Source: Asticcacaulis sp. (GTDB lineage: Bacteria > Pseudomonadota > Alphaproteobacteria > Caulobacterales > Caulobacteraceae). From it: DNA of 64,000 nt. The stretch spans positions 1,234,001 through 1,298,000 of the forward strand of contig JANQAC010000002.1 of NCBI GenBank assembly GCA_024707255.1, written 5' to 3'. Both the position numbers and the translations under genes were made by a program. Positions 28,946-38,591 of this stretch are shown here, in pieces; within the stretch, counting starts at the first letter, position 1; each line of letters starts with the position of its first letter. The notes beneath the pieces were generated by a model. It was not told where the DNA came from. It searched no databases and saw nothing but the letters and a program-made list of their open reading frames with translations.

Positions 28946-31900
28946 GTGAAGAGAATTTTCGACATAATCCGCAAACGGCTGCGCCTTTTCATCCTGGGCT
29001 GGGTGGTGTTCATGGTCGTGGTTCTGGGGGCGCGGCTGGCCCAGGGGCCGATCCGCGTCGACGGCATCCGATCCATTATTATTTCCCGCCTGGAGACGCA
29101 ATTACCCCGCACGGAAGCCAGCATCAAGCATCTGGATCTTGTCTGGTTCGGTGATGCCCGCGCAGTCGGTTTCCGGTTTGAAGACCTGATCATCACCGAC
29201 CGGCAGCACCGGATCATTGCCCGTGCCGGCCGGATGGAAGCGGCGCTGGCGGCGGACAGTCTCATTGTGGCGCACTTCGCGCCGGCACGCCTGACGGCTG
29301 AGGATTTCTTCGTCGCCGCCTCGGTCTCGAAGGAAGGCCGTTATGATCTCGGCTATGAGGCTCACGGCAAGCCGGGACGCACAAGCGGCCTGGCGCGTTT
29401 TTTCTATGACCTGACGGGGCCGGAAAAGCTGGGCCAGCCGGTCAGTTTCACCCGTCAGCTCAGCCTGAAGAACGGCCAGTTGCGGCTGATTCAGGAAGGC
29501 GCGCCGCTCGACTGGACCGCCAATGTATCGACCGTCGACTTTACCAAGTTGCATGGCAAACTGACAGCGCATACGGCCTTATCCATTGACGGCCTGGGCA
29601 TGGAGGCGGGGGCGCCCGCCACTTTTAAGGCCGAAGCGTCGGGCGTGGTTGGCCTGGGCCGTGCCAGCATCTCGGCCAATCTCCATAACCTGGTGCCGAG
29701 CCGGGTGTTCCCTTCAGTGGGCCTGACCCGCGCCCTGGCGGGCATCAATGCGCCGGTCGATGGCCTGACCCGCGCGGATTACAGCCAGAAAAAGGGATTC
29801 GAGGGGGCCGCTTTCGATATCCGTGCGGCGGCGGGGCGGATCGATATCGGCGACTTCCACCAGCCCTTCAATGAAGCCCGTATCCGGGCAAACTACACCT
29901 CGGCAACGCATACCGCGCAGTTCGATACGTTCCGCGTCAAGTCACGGATGCTGGATACCGACCTGAAGGGCGCAGTCATTGTGCATCCGGGCGATGCCAA
30001 GGCCAAACGTGACATGGCCCTGGCGTTCAATTTTACCGGACCGCGGGTGACTGCCCGGCTGGCTGACGATTTCGCCCTGCAAACGCTAACCAACGCACGC
30101 CTCAGGGGCAGTTATGTGCCGCGTCAACGTCGCTTGCACATTGAAAGCGTAACAGGGCTGATCAATGGCGCGCCGCTGCAAAGCCAGGGTGTTGTCTACA
30201 CGGACGATACAGGCGAATTGGGCGCCGACCTGACGGCGCAGATAAAGGGGCGCTTCACCAAGGAGGAGGTTTTTGCCTTCTGGCCGGAAGACCTGTCGCC
30301 GAATACACGCGCCAATCTGATCGAACGCATTCGTGGCGGGGATTTCGCCAATGCGGATTTCGTCCTCAAGGCCGAGCCGGGCGATTTCCATTATCTCGAA
30401 AACGAGGACCTGCGGCTCGATTTCGATTTCGAGAATCTTGAACTCTATCTCGAACATCGCCTGCAAAACGCCAAAGGGCTGAAAGGCCACGGCATCCTGC
30501 TGGGCAACAGCTTTGCCATGGATGTTTCCGGCGGCCGGCTGCTGGATGTCAACCTGATCAAGGGCGGGCTGAGCGTGCCCGACTTCCGCGATCGAAGGAC
30601 AAAAACCCATATCTGGCTCGATGCCGAGGCGGATGTGCCGAGCGTCATCGAGGCGATCGACCCCATTACCGATAATCATCTGAGCCAGAATGGGCTGACC
30701 CGCCAGCGTTTGAGCGGCGCAGCCACCGCCCATGTCGAGATTGATTTCCCGGTCTTCGGCAATATCACCAATGATAATTTCAGCGTCAAATTTAACGGCC
30801 ATATCAACAATGGCGCTTTCAAACAGGCAGCATTGGGCTGGGATATGACCCAGGGGCAACTGAACATAACCGGTGATCTGCTGGCCGATAAGCTGACCAT
30901 CACCGGACCGGCGCATCTGGGGCCCTATTATGGTGATATCGGTTACCGCACGCAGATGAACGTCCGGTCGCAGGACATTGATTTCACTGGCCATTTCAAT
31001 GCCGCGCAGTTTGGCGGTTCGCCGAAGGTGCCGGTGGCGATTAACGGGCAGTTTACCGTGGCTGACCGGGCCGGAAAGGGCCGGATCAGTTCGGATATTT
31101 TCCGCGGAAATGTAAGCTGGAGCGGCAATCCAGAAGGCGAGGAACAGCGCCCGACCGACATGCTGATCGAGGGCGCGATCCTTTCTGACGGTATGGAAGG
31201 GCAGGGACTGCCCATTTTCGAGCACCTGAAGCGTGAAGTCCCGACCCGCATATCCCTGTTGCGTTCCGGTGATATCTGGAGCGGCGAAATAGACGCGGAA
31301 GCGCTATCCGGCGATATCGCCTATATCCAGGGAACGCGGTCGCGGCTCGTCTATAAATCGGTTATTACGCCGGATGAAGCCGATGAAATGGGCTATGGCG
31401 CCTTGCCGATGTTCAAGGCACCGCGCCACCTGACGGTCAATATCTCACTTGATGGCCAGTCACGCGAGGCCCTGCTCAAGCTGGACCAGATGAGCGCCGT
31501 GCTGGGTTGGTCAGAGATACCGGGCACGGATGAATTGCGGCGCCGGTTAGACATGAAGGTCATGCCGGATGACTGGTATGTGCTCGGCCTGCCGAAAGCC
31601 TTTTTCACCCCGCCGGCGCCGGTCAATGTTACGGCCCTGTGGCAGCAGGACGACAAGACCCTGACCGGTGAGGTGAAGCTGCTCGATCAGACTATCAGCT
31701 TCGACATGCCCCTGCGCGGCCATGGCAGTCCGCCGCCGATCATGCTGCCCAATACCTCGGTTCCCTATGAGCTTCAGGTACGCGGCACCGCCAGCGATGC
31801 TGTGCTGGCGGGCCTGGGTTACTCGCAGACTCCCGTTCATATTGCCGGTAACGTCGGCCTGGTATTCAGTCTGTACAATACGCCAGGGCAGCCCGCCGCC

Positions 31901-33130
31901 GTGCTCAATCTCGATGCGACCGCCGCCCAGTTGGGTATACGGGCAACGGACTGGAACAAGCCGGTGGGCGAAGCGGCACAATTTGCCGTGTCTATCGATG
32001 AGCAGGGACCCGATGGCGGCACAAACCTGTCGCGCATCTATGGCGAGGGCGCGCATATCGGCATCGATGGACGGGCGTCATTCTCGGACGCCGGCGACCT
32101 GCAATTCGGCGATTTTTCAAAGCTTTATCTGAAGGACTTCATTGATGTTGCTTTCAAATATTATGCCGTACCCGATAGGAACACCAATATCATCTCGATC
32201 AGCGGCAATCAGCTTGATCTGCGTCCCTGGCTGGACGCCAAGAAAGAGCGCGTTCTTAAGGCCGTGACCAAGGCCGTGATCCCGACTGAAACCGTCACCG
32301 CGGGGCCGCCCGTGCCGGCGACGCACTTGGTGGTCGATCTGGCGCAATTGCGCATGGCGCCGGACGGTGTTTTCAATGATCTGAACCTGGACCTGACTTG
32401 GGATGGCCGCAATGGCCTGAGCGGCTCAGGACATGGGGAAAGCATGGATGGCAGCCCCTTCACCCTGGCCATGACTTCCGAAGGCGGCTACAGCCTGTTT
32501 ACGGCCAGGACCGGCAATCTGGGCAACGTCATCGAGACAGCAACCGGCAATCACAATGTCAGGGGCGGCGTGGCCGTTATTGATGGGGTTTATGCCAATG
32601 GCCAGATAGATGCCTCGCTGCGGGGACACGATGTCCGTGCCCAGCAGATACCGATACTGGCGCAGTTGCTGACGGTGGCGTCGCTCCAGGGGCTGAACGA
32701 TACCCTGGTGGGCGACGGCATCCTGTTCACCGATTTCGATTTTCCGATCCGCTACAAGGACAATGTCGTCTTTATCCGTGACGGTTATGCCAAGGGCGAG
32801 GCGCTCGGCATAAATGTCTGGGGCACAAGCGACCTGGATACAAAGGCTTTGGCCTTGAGCGGCACCCTGATCCCTGCCTACAGCCTGAATGGCATCTTCG
32901 GTGACCTCAGATCGAACGGACTTGGCCTTGTCGGGATCAAGTACCATGTCCACGGCACACAGAAGGCGCCGGAAGTGCTGGTTAATCCGCTGTCGGTCGT
33001 CCTGCCGGGCTTCATGAAGGTGTGGTTCGATTCCAGCCGCAAGGAACCGTTCCCGGCGCTTGACCTGCCGACCCTGGAAAACAAGCTCGACGACCTGCGT
33101 GACCGCAACGACAAGAGTCTCAAAAAATAG
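28946..33130 (+). CDS. Large AsmA/YhdP-like envelope protein
   Basis: A 1394-aa protein with one N-terminal membrane helix (LFILGWVVFMVVVLGARLA, residues 14-32) and a very long periplasmic part rich in short beta strands, ending in an AsmA-like C-terminal domain (LTVASLQGLNDTLVGDGILFTDFDFPIRY). YhdP and other AsmA-family proteins form hydrophobic grooves that carry phospholipid between the inner and outer membranes. Start codon is GTG at 28946; no better start is near. The gene is alone on its strand, ending against convergent tyrS, whose terminator overlaps its stop. Size and domain order fit the DUF3971/AsmA alphaproteobacterial group, but the exact substrate is unknown. Confidence 0.85.
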   Translation: MKRIFDIIRKRLRLFILGWVVFMVVVLGARLAQGPIRVDGIRSIIISRLETQLPRTEASIKHLDLVWFGDARAVGFRFEDLIITDRQHRIIARAGRMEAALAADSLIVAHFAPARLTAEDFFVAASVSKEGRYDLGYEAHGKPGRTSGLARFFYDLTGPEKLGQPVSFTRQLSLKNGQLRLIQEGAPLDWTANVSTVDFTKLHGKLTAHTALSIDGLGMEAGAPATFKAEASGVVGLGRASISANLHNLVPSRVFPSVGLTRALAGINAPVDGLTRADYSQKKGFEGAAFDIRAAAGRIDIGDFHQPFNEARIRANYTSATHTAQFDTFRVKSRMLDTDLKGAVIVHPGDAKAKRDMALAFNFTGPRVTARLADDFALQTLTNARLRGSYVPRQRRLHIESVTGLINGAPLQSQGVVYTDDTGELGADLTAQIKGRFTKEEVFAFWPEDLSPNTRANLIERIRGGDFANADFVLKAEPGDFHYLENEDLRLDFDFENLELYLEHRLQNAKGLKGHGILLGNSFAMDVSGGRLLDVNLIKGGLSVPDFRDRRTKTHIWLDAEADVPSVIEAIDPITDNHLSQNGLTRQRLSGAATAHVEIDFPVFGNITNDNFSVKFNGHINNGAFKQAALGWDMTQGQLNITGDLLADKLTITGPAHLGPYYGDIGYRTQMNVRSQDIDFTGHFNAAQFGGSPKVPVAINGQFTVADRAGKGRISSDIFRGNVSWSGNPEGEEQRPTDMLIEGAILSDGMEGQGLPIFEHLKREVPTRISLLRSGDIWSGEIDAEALSGDIAYIQGTRSRLVYKSVITPDEADEMGYGALPMFKAPRHLTVNISLDGQSREALLKLDQMSAVLGWSEIPGTDELRRRLDMKVMPDDWYVLGLPKAFFTPPAPVNVTALWQQDDKTLTGEVKLLDQTISFDMPLRGHGSPPPIMLPNTSVPYELQVRGTASDAVLAGLGYSQTPVHIAGNVGLVFSLYNTPGQPAAVLNLDATAAQLGIRATDWNKPVGEAAQFAVSIDEQGPDGGTNLSRIYGEGAHIGIDGRASFSDAGDLQFGDFSKLYLKDFIDVAFKYYAVPDRNTNIISISGNQLDLRPWLDAKKERVLKAVTKAVIPTETVTAGPPVPATHLVVDLAQLRMAPDGVFNDLNLDLTWDGRNGLSGSGHGESMDGSPFTLAMTSEGGYSLFTARTGNLGNVIETATGNHNVRGGVAVIDGVYANGQIDASLRGHDVRAQQIPILAQLLTVASLQGLNDTLVGDGILFTDFDFPIRYKDNVVFIRDGYAKGEALGINVWGTSDLDTKALALSGTLIPAYSLNGIFGDLRSNGLGLVGIKYHVHGTQKAPEVLVNPLSVVLPGFMKVWFDSSRKEPFPALDLPTLENKLDDLRDRNDKSLKK

Positions 33131-33153
33131 GCCGGCTGGGCTTCCAGCCGGCC
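33130..33153 (-). terminator. Terminator of tyrS
   Basis: A perfect 10-bp stem GGCCGGCTGG/CCAGCCGGCC around a 4-base loop; on the minus strand it is followed by CTATTTTTTG. Its far arm touches the last base of the convergent AsmA-like gene's stop codon. Confidence 0.85.
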
Positions 33154-33171
33154 TGTTCATGTTGGGGGAAA

Positions 33172-34431
33172 TCAGACTGGCCTGACCAGAACGATCTTCT
33201 TTTTGCCCTGCGAAATCTTGATGACGCCGTCCGCATTCAGGTCGGCTTTTGTCACCAGTTGATTGCCGTCAGTAATCGCTACATCATTGACGCGCAGGCC
33301 ACCGCCCTGAGCCAGGCGACGCGCCTCGCCATTGGAGGCGGTCAGGCCGATGCGGGTGGCGAGGGCCGCCAGCATGATGCCTTCCTCCACGGTGGCCGTC
33401 TCGATTTCCACGGTAGGCAGGTCGGCCGACAGCACGCCCTGTTCGAAGGCTTTCTGGGCGGTGTCGCGGGCAATGACCGCGGCTTCGACGCCGTGGACCA
33501 TTTTCGTCGCTTCATCGGCCAGGATCTTCTTGGCTTCGTTGATCTCGGCGCCTTCGAGCTTTTCAAGGCGGGCGATTTCGTCCATCGGCAAGGTGGTGAA
33601 CAAGCGCAGGAAGCGGCCGACATCGGCGTCTTCGGTATTGCGCCAGTATTGCCAGTAGTCGTAGGCACTGAGCATGTCGGCATTGAGCCAGATGGCGCCG
33701 CCGACCGTCTTGCCCATCTTGCCGCCTGAGGCCGTGGTTAGCAAAGGCGTCGTCAGTCCGAATGCCGCCTTGGTATTCATCCGGCGGGTCAGTTCGACAC
33801 CGTTGATTATATTGCCCCACTGATCCGAACCGCCCATTTGCAGGATGCAATTATATTTTTCGTTTAACTCACGGAAATCGACCGCCTGCATCAGCATGTA
33901 GTTGAATTCCAGGAAGGTCATCGGCTGTTCACGATCAAGCCGCAGCTTGACGGAATCGAAGGTCAGCATCCGGTTGATAGTGAAATATGTGCCGAAGGTG
34001 CGCAGGAACTCGACATAGCCGAATTGCGACAGCCAGTCGTCATTATTGACCATGATGGCGTCATTGTCGTCTTCCCCGAATTTCAGGAAATTGGCGAAAA
34101 CGCGTTTGATGCCGTCCATGTTGGACTGGATCTGTGCGTCGGTCAGCAGCGGGCGTTGCGTGTCCTTGAAGGTCGGATCGCCCACCTTGGTGGTGCCGCC
34201 GCCCATCAGGACAATCGGCTTGTGACCGGTTTGCTGCAACCAGTAGAGCAGCATGATCTGAACCAAGGAGCCAGCGTGCAGAGATGACGCCGTGGCATCG
34301 AAGCCGATATAGCCGGTCATCATGCCCGCCGCCGCCAGGGTGTCGAGCGCTTCGGCGTCGGTACACTGATGGATGAAGCCGCGCTCTTGCAGTGTGCGCA
34401 GAAATTCGGATTTAAAGCTGTGTTCGGTCAT
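33172..34431 (-). CDS. tyrS: Tyrosine--tRNA ligase
   Basis: A class I synthetase of 419 aa. HIGH-like segment [13 protein letters not shown], the tyrosine pocket ([33 protein letters not shown]), the KMSKS-equivalent [15 protein letters not shown] and a C-terminal S4 RNA-binding domain ([18 protein letters not shown]). The ATG at 34431 is chosen over a longer in-frame start at 34713 that would overlap anmK. The gene is divergent from anmK, with about 80 bases between starts, a common pairing in alphaproteobacteria. Confidence 0.97.
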   Translation of the reverse strand: MTEHSFKSEFLRTLQERGFIHQCTDAEALDTLAAAGMMTGYIGFDATASSLHAGSLVQIMLLYWLQQTGHKPIVLMGGGTTKVGDPTFKDTQRPLLTDAQIQSNMDGIKRVFANFLKFGEDDNDAIMVNNDDWLSQFGYVEFLRTFGTYFTINRMLTFDSVKLRLDREQPMTFLEFNYMLMQAVDFRELNEKYNCILQMGGSDQWGNIINGVELTRRMNTKAAFGLTTPLLTTASGGKMGKTVGGAIWLNADMLSAYDYWQYWRNTEDADVGRFLRLFTTLPMDEIARLEKLEGAEINEAKKILADEATKMVHGVEAAVIARDTAQKAFEQGVLSADLPTVEIETATVEEGIMLAALATRIGLTASNGEARRLAQGGGLRVNDVAITDGNQLVTKADLNADGVIKISQGKKKIVLVRPV

Positions 34432-34510
34432 GATAGCTATAACAGTGTCGAAGTTGGGCCGCCTGTGTGGCCTGATATGCAGCGCAACGTCAAGACATAA
34501 GAGGCCCCGG

Positions 34511-35646
34511 ATGATGAAAGTGCTTGGTTTTATGACCGGAACCTCGCTGGATGGCGTCGATCTGGCTGTTCTTGAGACCGATGGTGAAACGCAAGTGGTT
34601 TTCGGCCCCTGGGCTGAATTGCCCATGCCGACCACGACGCGGGAGGTATTGGAAGCCGCAATCCAGGCGGCCCTGAAGTGGCCGCGCGGCGAAGCGGAGC
34701 CGGCCATCTTCAACCAGGCCCGGCAGGCGATTGTGAAGTGTCACTTTCAGGTGGCAAGCGATTTTCTAGAGGAGAACAGCCTGAGTTTCGCTGATTTCGA
34801 CGTTCTGGGCGTCCATGGCCAGACGGTCCTGCACGAACGTCCGAAAGGGGGCGTCAGAGGGCGGACGGTTCAGCTTTTCGACGGCCAGGCTTTTGCCGAC
34901 CTGACCGGTGTGCCCGTGGTTTGCGACTTCCGCCAGGCGGATATCGAAGCCGGCGGCGAGGCCGCCCCCTGATGCCGGTCTATCATCAAGCCTTGGTGGA
35001 AAATGCCGGCCTTGATTTGCCTCTGGTTGTCATCAATCTTGGCGGCGTGGCCAATATCACCATGATTTCCGACAGGGGGCTTGTGGCGATGGATACCGGT
35101 CCGGCGAATGGCCTGATGGATCAATGGATGCGACGCCACGGTCGCGGCGATTTCGATCATGAAGGGCGCATTGCCGCGACCGGCAAGGTTCATGACGATA
35201 TCGTCGCGCAATATATGGCACACGAATTTTTCAAGGCGGCGGCGCCGAAGTCGCTCGATCGGTATGATTTTACTTTGCAAGCCATTGAAGGGCTGAGCTT
35301 CGAGGACGGCCTGGCCACGCTCAGCGCCTTTACCCTGCAAAGCCTTCTGGCGGGCATCGACCTGACCGGCGTTAAACCGAAAGCGGTTATCCTGGCTGGC
35401 GGCGGACGGCATAACCGGCATCTGGTCGACCAGATCAAGGCGGCCCTGGCGCCGGCGGAAGTACGGCTGGCCGAAGACCTGAACTGGCGCGGCGGCGCGC
35501 TGGAGGCAGAAGGGTTCGCCTATATGGCCGTGCGTTCGCTGAAAGGGCTGCCGATTTCCTTCCCCGGCACCACCGGTGTCAAAATGCCTCTAACCGGAGG
35601 ACGTGTCAGTTATCCAAAAATACGCCATCAATCACTGGCGGGTTAG
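34511..35646 (+). CDS. anmK: Anhydro-N-acetylmuramic acid kinase (one frameshift)
   Basis: AnmK opens and phosphorylates anhMurNAc from recycled peptidoglycan, giving MurNAc-6-phosphate. N-terminal part: [35 protein letters not shown] and [16 protein letters not shown]. The frame then stops at TGA 34970-34972. In another frame the protein continues [31 protein letters not shown], then [17 protein letters not shown] and [11 protein letters not shown]. One extra C in the C-run at 34965-34969 joins the parts into a normal 378-aa enzyme (AGGEAAPLMPV). A homopolymer indel in an otherwise perfect gene is most likely a sequencing error. Confidence 0.85.
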
Positions 35647-35692
35647 AGTGCATCTCAAAAATCAGATCGGAAAACGCTCCAGGAGACGGGAT

Positions 35693-36109
35693 ATGAGAAT
35701 TGCACTTATAGCGGGCTTGCTGGCGCTGACGGCCTGTTCGCCGGTTAAACCGATATCGGACGCCTCTGTGGACGCCTCTGCGGCGGCTTCATTTGCGGAG
35801 AGCGCCTCAGCGTCTCTGGCGACCGAAGCCGTGTTATTGCCGCAAGCCTTCATCGGGCACTGGGATGCCAGTCTGGATGCGTGTAAGGCAACCAGCGATA
35901 TGAAAGTGATCGTTACCCAGACGGAGCTGACTTTCTGGGAAAGCCGCGGGCTCATAAAGAGCGTCACCATCAACGGTCCGGACGAGGTGACGGTCAGGGC
36001 CGCCTTTTCCGGCGAAGGCGAGCAATGGGACCGCGCCATGCACATGGTGCTGGCTGATAACGGCCAGACCCTCAAGGTGGATGATACGGCGCGTGTCCGC
36101 TGCCCGTAA
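35693..36109 (+). CDS. Small lipoprotein, unknown function
   Basis: A 138-aa product with a lipobox (LIAGLLALTACSPV, lipidated Cys near residue 15), then an Ala/Ser-rich stretch (about 25-45) and a small domain beginning LLPQAFIGHWDASLDACK. That domain resembles the generic bacterial small secreted domain with GxW-D-C (the pattern seen in some META/DUF-type proteins), but I cannot name the family. AGGAGA precedes the ATG by 6 bases. It follows anmK by 46 bases on the same strand. Confidence 0.65.
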   Translation: MRIALIAGLLALTACSPVKPISDASVDASAAASFAESASASLATEAVLLPQAFIGHWDASLDACKATSDMKVIVTQTELTFWESRGLIKSVTINGPDEVTVRAAFSGEGEQWDRAMHMVLADNGQTLKVDDTARVRCP

Positions 36110-36122
36110 TAACTGTCAGTAA

Positions 36123-36773
36123 TTACTCGCTTTCGCCTGCCATGCGGCGGTCGATATAGGCACCGACGCGGCGCTCGACTTCCGGCAGTTGCTCGTTCCA
36201 GAAGTGATTGGCTTCCGGTACCACTTCCGAGGCGATGGTAATACCCTTCTGTGTCCGCAGCTTGGCCACCACGCGATCGACTTCGGCGGTCGGCACAATC
36301 GAATCGTTGCCACCATGCAGGAACATGCCGGAGGCCGGGCAGGGGGCCAGGAAGCTGAAATCATAGGCATTGGTCGGCGGCGATACCGAGATAAACCCAT
36401 CGGTTTCGGGACGGCGCATCAGCAACTGCATGCCGATATAGGCGCCGAAATCATAACCGGCCACCCAGAATTGCGAGGCGGTCGGGTTCTTGGCCTGCAG
36501 CCAGTCCAGCGCCGTGGCGGCATCCGCCAGTTCGCCGATACCGGAATCGAATTCGCCCTGGCTCTTTTGCACGCCACGGAAATTGAAGCGCAGGACCGAA
36601 AAACCGCGCGTCATGAACAGGTGGAACAATTGCACCGTGACCGGATTATTCATGTGGCCGCCCGCCTTGGGGTGCGGATGCAGAATCAACGCGATCGGCG
36701 CATTCTCTGTCTTGCCGGCGCTGTAGCGGGCTTCGATGCGTCCGGCGGCGCCGGCCAGAATGACTTCGGGCAT
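36123..36773 (-). CDS. Alpha/beta hydrolase-fold protein with Asp at the nucleophile elbow
   Basis: A 216-aa protein of the COG2945 type. The oxyanion-hole HPHP segment (LILHPHPKAGGHMNNPV), LRFNFRGVQKSQGEFD, a GNDSIVPTAE acid segment and a late His in PEANHFWNEQ are all in place. The nucleophile elbow, normally GxSxG, reads GYDFG, so the catalytic serine position is Asp (codon GAT). Asp nucleophiles are known in haloalkane dehalogenases and epoxide hydrolases, but not, to my knowledge, in this family. It sits divergent from iscR in front of the SUF operon, as this family often does in alphaproteobacteria. Confidence 0.85.
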   Translation of the reverse strand: MPEVILAGAAGRIEARYSAGKTENAPIALILHPHPKAGGHMNNPVTVQLFHLFMTRGFSVLRFNFRGVQKSQGEFDSGIGELADAATALDWLQAKNPTASQFWVAGYDFGAYIGMQLLMRRPETDGFISVSPPTNAYDFSFLAPCPASGMFLHGGNDSIVPTAEVDRVVAKLRTQKGITIASEVVPEANHFWNEQLPEVERRVGAYIDRRMAGESE

Positions 36774-36818
36774 TCAATCACCTTGTAAAATCATAAAATT
36801 GTCATGTTGCGGCGCAAA

Positions 36819-36851
36819 ATACTTGACTGCATTAGTCGGAATTATTACATT
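36819..36851 (+). promoter_or_regulatory. iscR/suf promoter with IscR binding site
   Basis: A -35 box TTGACT (36823-36828) and a -10 box TACATT (36846-36851) are separated by 17 bases. A palindrome overlapping the -35 box (36819-36843, halves TTGACT and AGTCGG around GCATT) matches the E. coli type 1 IscR consensus at about 21 of 25 positions. This predicts repression of the operon by [2Fe-2S]-IscR. Confidence 0.8.
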
Positions 36852-36944
36852 CCAACTCACACCGCCAAAGGCAGCAATTGCGCCTCTTAGCACAAAGATT
36901 TCTCTTTGCGCAGGTTTTTGAAACAAATCCGTACAGGATCCCTC

Positions 36945-37478
36945 ATGCGCCTATCGACCAAAGGACGTTATGCGGTCATGGCCATGACCGACCTGGCGCT
37001 GAATGCGCAGGGGAGCGAAAAGGGTGGCCGTCCCATTTCCCTGTCGGAAATTTCCGAACGGCAGCAGATTTCACTCTCCTATCTGGAACAGTTGTTTGCC
37101 CGCCTGCGCAAGGCCGGACTGGTCAAAAGCGCGCGCGGCCCTGGCGGCGGCTATACGCTGGCGCGCGAAAGCAGTGCCTTGTTTGTTTCCGAAATCGTTC
37201 TGGCCGTCGATGAGCCGATCAAGGCTACCCGCTGTTCGATGACCTCCAACAAGCTGGGGGCCAACAAGCGCCTCACCAAGGACCAGGCGGTGCGTGAAAT
37301 CGGCTGTATGCCGGGCGGCCAACGCTGCCTGACGCATAATCTGTGGGAAGACTTAGGGGTAGCCATTCATGACTACCTGTCACAGGTCTCGCTGGAAGAT
37401 GTCATCCGTAAACGGACGCGCAAGACGGTCCGGATCGCGACGCCGGAAGCCGTATCTCCCCTGATGGTGGAGGCGTAG
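36945..37478 (+). CDS. iscR: Rrf2-family Fe-S cluster regulator IscR
   Basis: A 177-aa winged-helix regulator. N-terminal HTH (MRLSTKGRYAVMAMTDLAL, ISERQQISLSYLEQLFARLRKAGLVKSARGPGGGYTLA). The cluster-binding region has three cysteines and a His: Cys in ATRCSMTSN, then GCMPGGQRCLTHNLW. The gap between the first and second Cys is about 24 residues, longer than in E. coli IscR. The ATG at 36945 gives the usual MRLSTKGRYAV start. It leads the SUF operon and probably represses it when Fe-S supply is sufficient; see the promoter feature. Confidence 0.95.
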   Translation: MRLSTKGRYAVMAMTDLALNAQGSEKGGRPISLSEISERQQISLSYLEQLFARLRKAGLVKSARGPGGGYTLARESSALFVSEIVLAVDEPIKATRCSMTSNKLGANKRLTKDQAVREIGCMPGGQRCLTHNLWEDLGVAIHDYLSQVSLEDVIRKRTRKTVRIATPEAVSPLMVEA

Positions 37479-37481
37479 ATT

Positions 37482-38591
37482 TTGGCGAACATCCTGTATC
37501 TTGACCACGCTGCGACCTCGCCGCTTCGCCTCGAAGCGCGTGACGCCTTGCTGCGTGCTGCGGATATGGGCGGCAATGCCTCGTCAGTGCATAGTCTGGG
37601 CCGTAAGGCCAAACTGACCCTGGAAGAGGCGCGCAATGATATTCTGGTGCGTGTCGGCGCCATCGGTATCGGCGGACTGGTCTTTACTTCTGGCGGGACG
37701 GAAGCCAATGCGCTGGCCTTGCATCAGGCGAAGGGTTACGATTACACAATTGTTTCCGCAGGCGAGCATGACAGCATCTATGGCGCGGTCTCCGAAGCTG
37801 TAATTGCGCCCCTGAAAGCCTCCGGCGAGATCGATCTGACTGCGCTGGAAACCTTGTTAGAACGCGATGGTCGACCGTTTGTCTCAATCATGCTGGCCAA
37901 TAGCGAAACCGGCGTGATAAATGATGTCGCCAGGGCCGCGTCACTGGTCCACGCCCGTGGCGGCTGGCTGCATGTTGATGCCGTGCAGGCCCTGGGCAAG
38001 ATCGCTATCGATTTCGCCGCATTGGGGGCGGATTCGCTGTCCTTTAGCGCGCACAAGATCGGTGGCGGGCAGGGTGTGGGCGCCTTGGTCTATAACCGCG
38101 ACCATACGCCAAAAGCCCTGATCACTGGCAGCGGCCAGGAACTGGGTATGCGCGCCGGCACGGAAAATATCGCCGGCATTGCCGCCTTCGCGGCGGCGCT
38201 TAAGGCTTGCCACCCCGCCTCTGAAGATTTATGCGGCGCACAAAAAGCGGTCGAGATCGCGCTAAAGGCGCTCGGCGTCACCCTATTGGGTGAAGCGGCG
38301 GCGCGTGTGCCGGGCATTCTCTATATCGCGCAAGCGGATTGGGCGTCGAACCTGCAACTGATCCATATGGATATGGCGGGTATCTGCGTCAGTTCGGGCT
38401 CCGCCTGCTCGTCGGGCAAGGTGAAGTCGAGCCGTGTGGTCACAAATATGGGACGCCCCGATTTGGCGGATAAGGTGCTTCGGATCTCGGCCGGCTGGAC
38501 GACAAAGGCAGAAGACTGGCAGCGTTTTTATGACGTCTGGTCAAAGGGTTATGAAGTGTATTTGAAGCGTCATGCGAAAGAACTGGTGTAA
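37482..38591 (+). CDS. Cysteine desulfurase (IscS/NifS type)
   Basis: A PLP enzyme of 369 aa that takes sulfur from cysteine. [11 protein letters not shown] at the start, the PLP lysine in [16 protein letters not shown] and the active-site Cys loop [16 protein letters not shown] near the end all match IscS/NifS class I. The start is a TTG at 37482 with GGAGG eight bases upstream; no ATG fits. It lies 3 bases after iscR and its last base is the first base of sufB. With sufS later in the operon, this operon holds two desulfurases, a common alphaproteobacterial arrangement. Confidence 0.92.
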   Translation: MANILYLDHAATSPLRLEARDALLRAADMGGNASSVHSLGRKAKLTLEEARNDILVRVGAIGIGGLVFTSGGTEANALALHQAKGYDYTIVSAGEHDSIYGAVSEAVIAPLKASGEIDLTALETLLERDGRPFVSIMLANSETGVINDVARAASLVHARGGWLHVDAVQALGKIAIDFAALGADSLSFSAHKIGGGQGVGALVYNRDHTPKALITGSGQELGMRAGTENIAGIAAFAAALKACHPASEDLCGAQKAVEIALKALGVTLLGEAAARVPGILYIAQADWASNLQLIHMDMAGICVSSGSACSSGKVKSSRVVTNMGRPDLADKVLRISAGWTTKAEDWQRFYDVWSKGYEVYLKRHAKELV

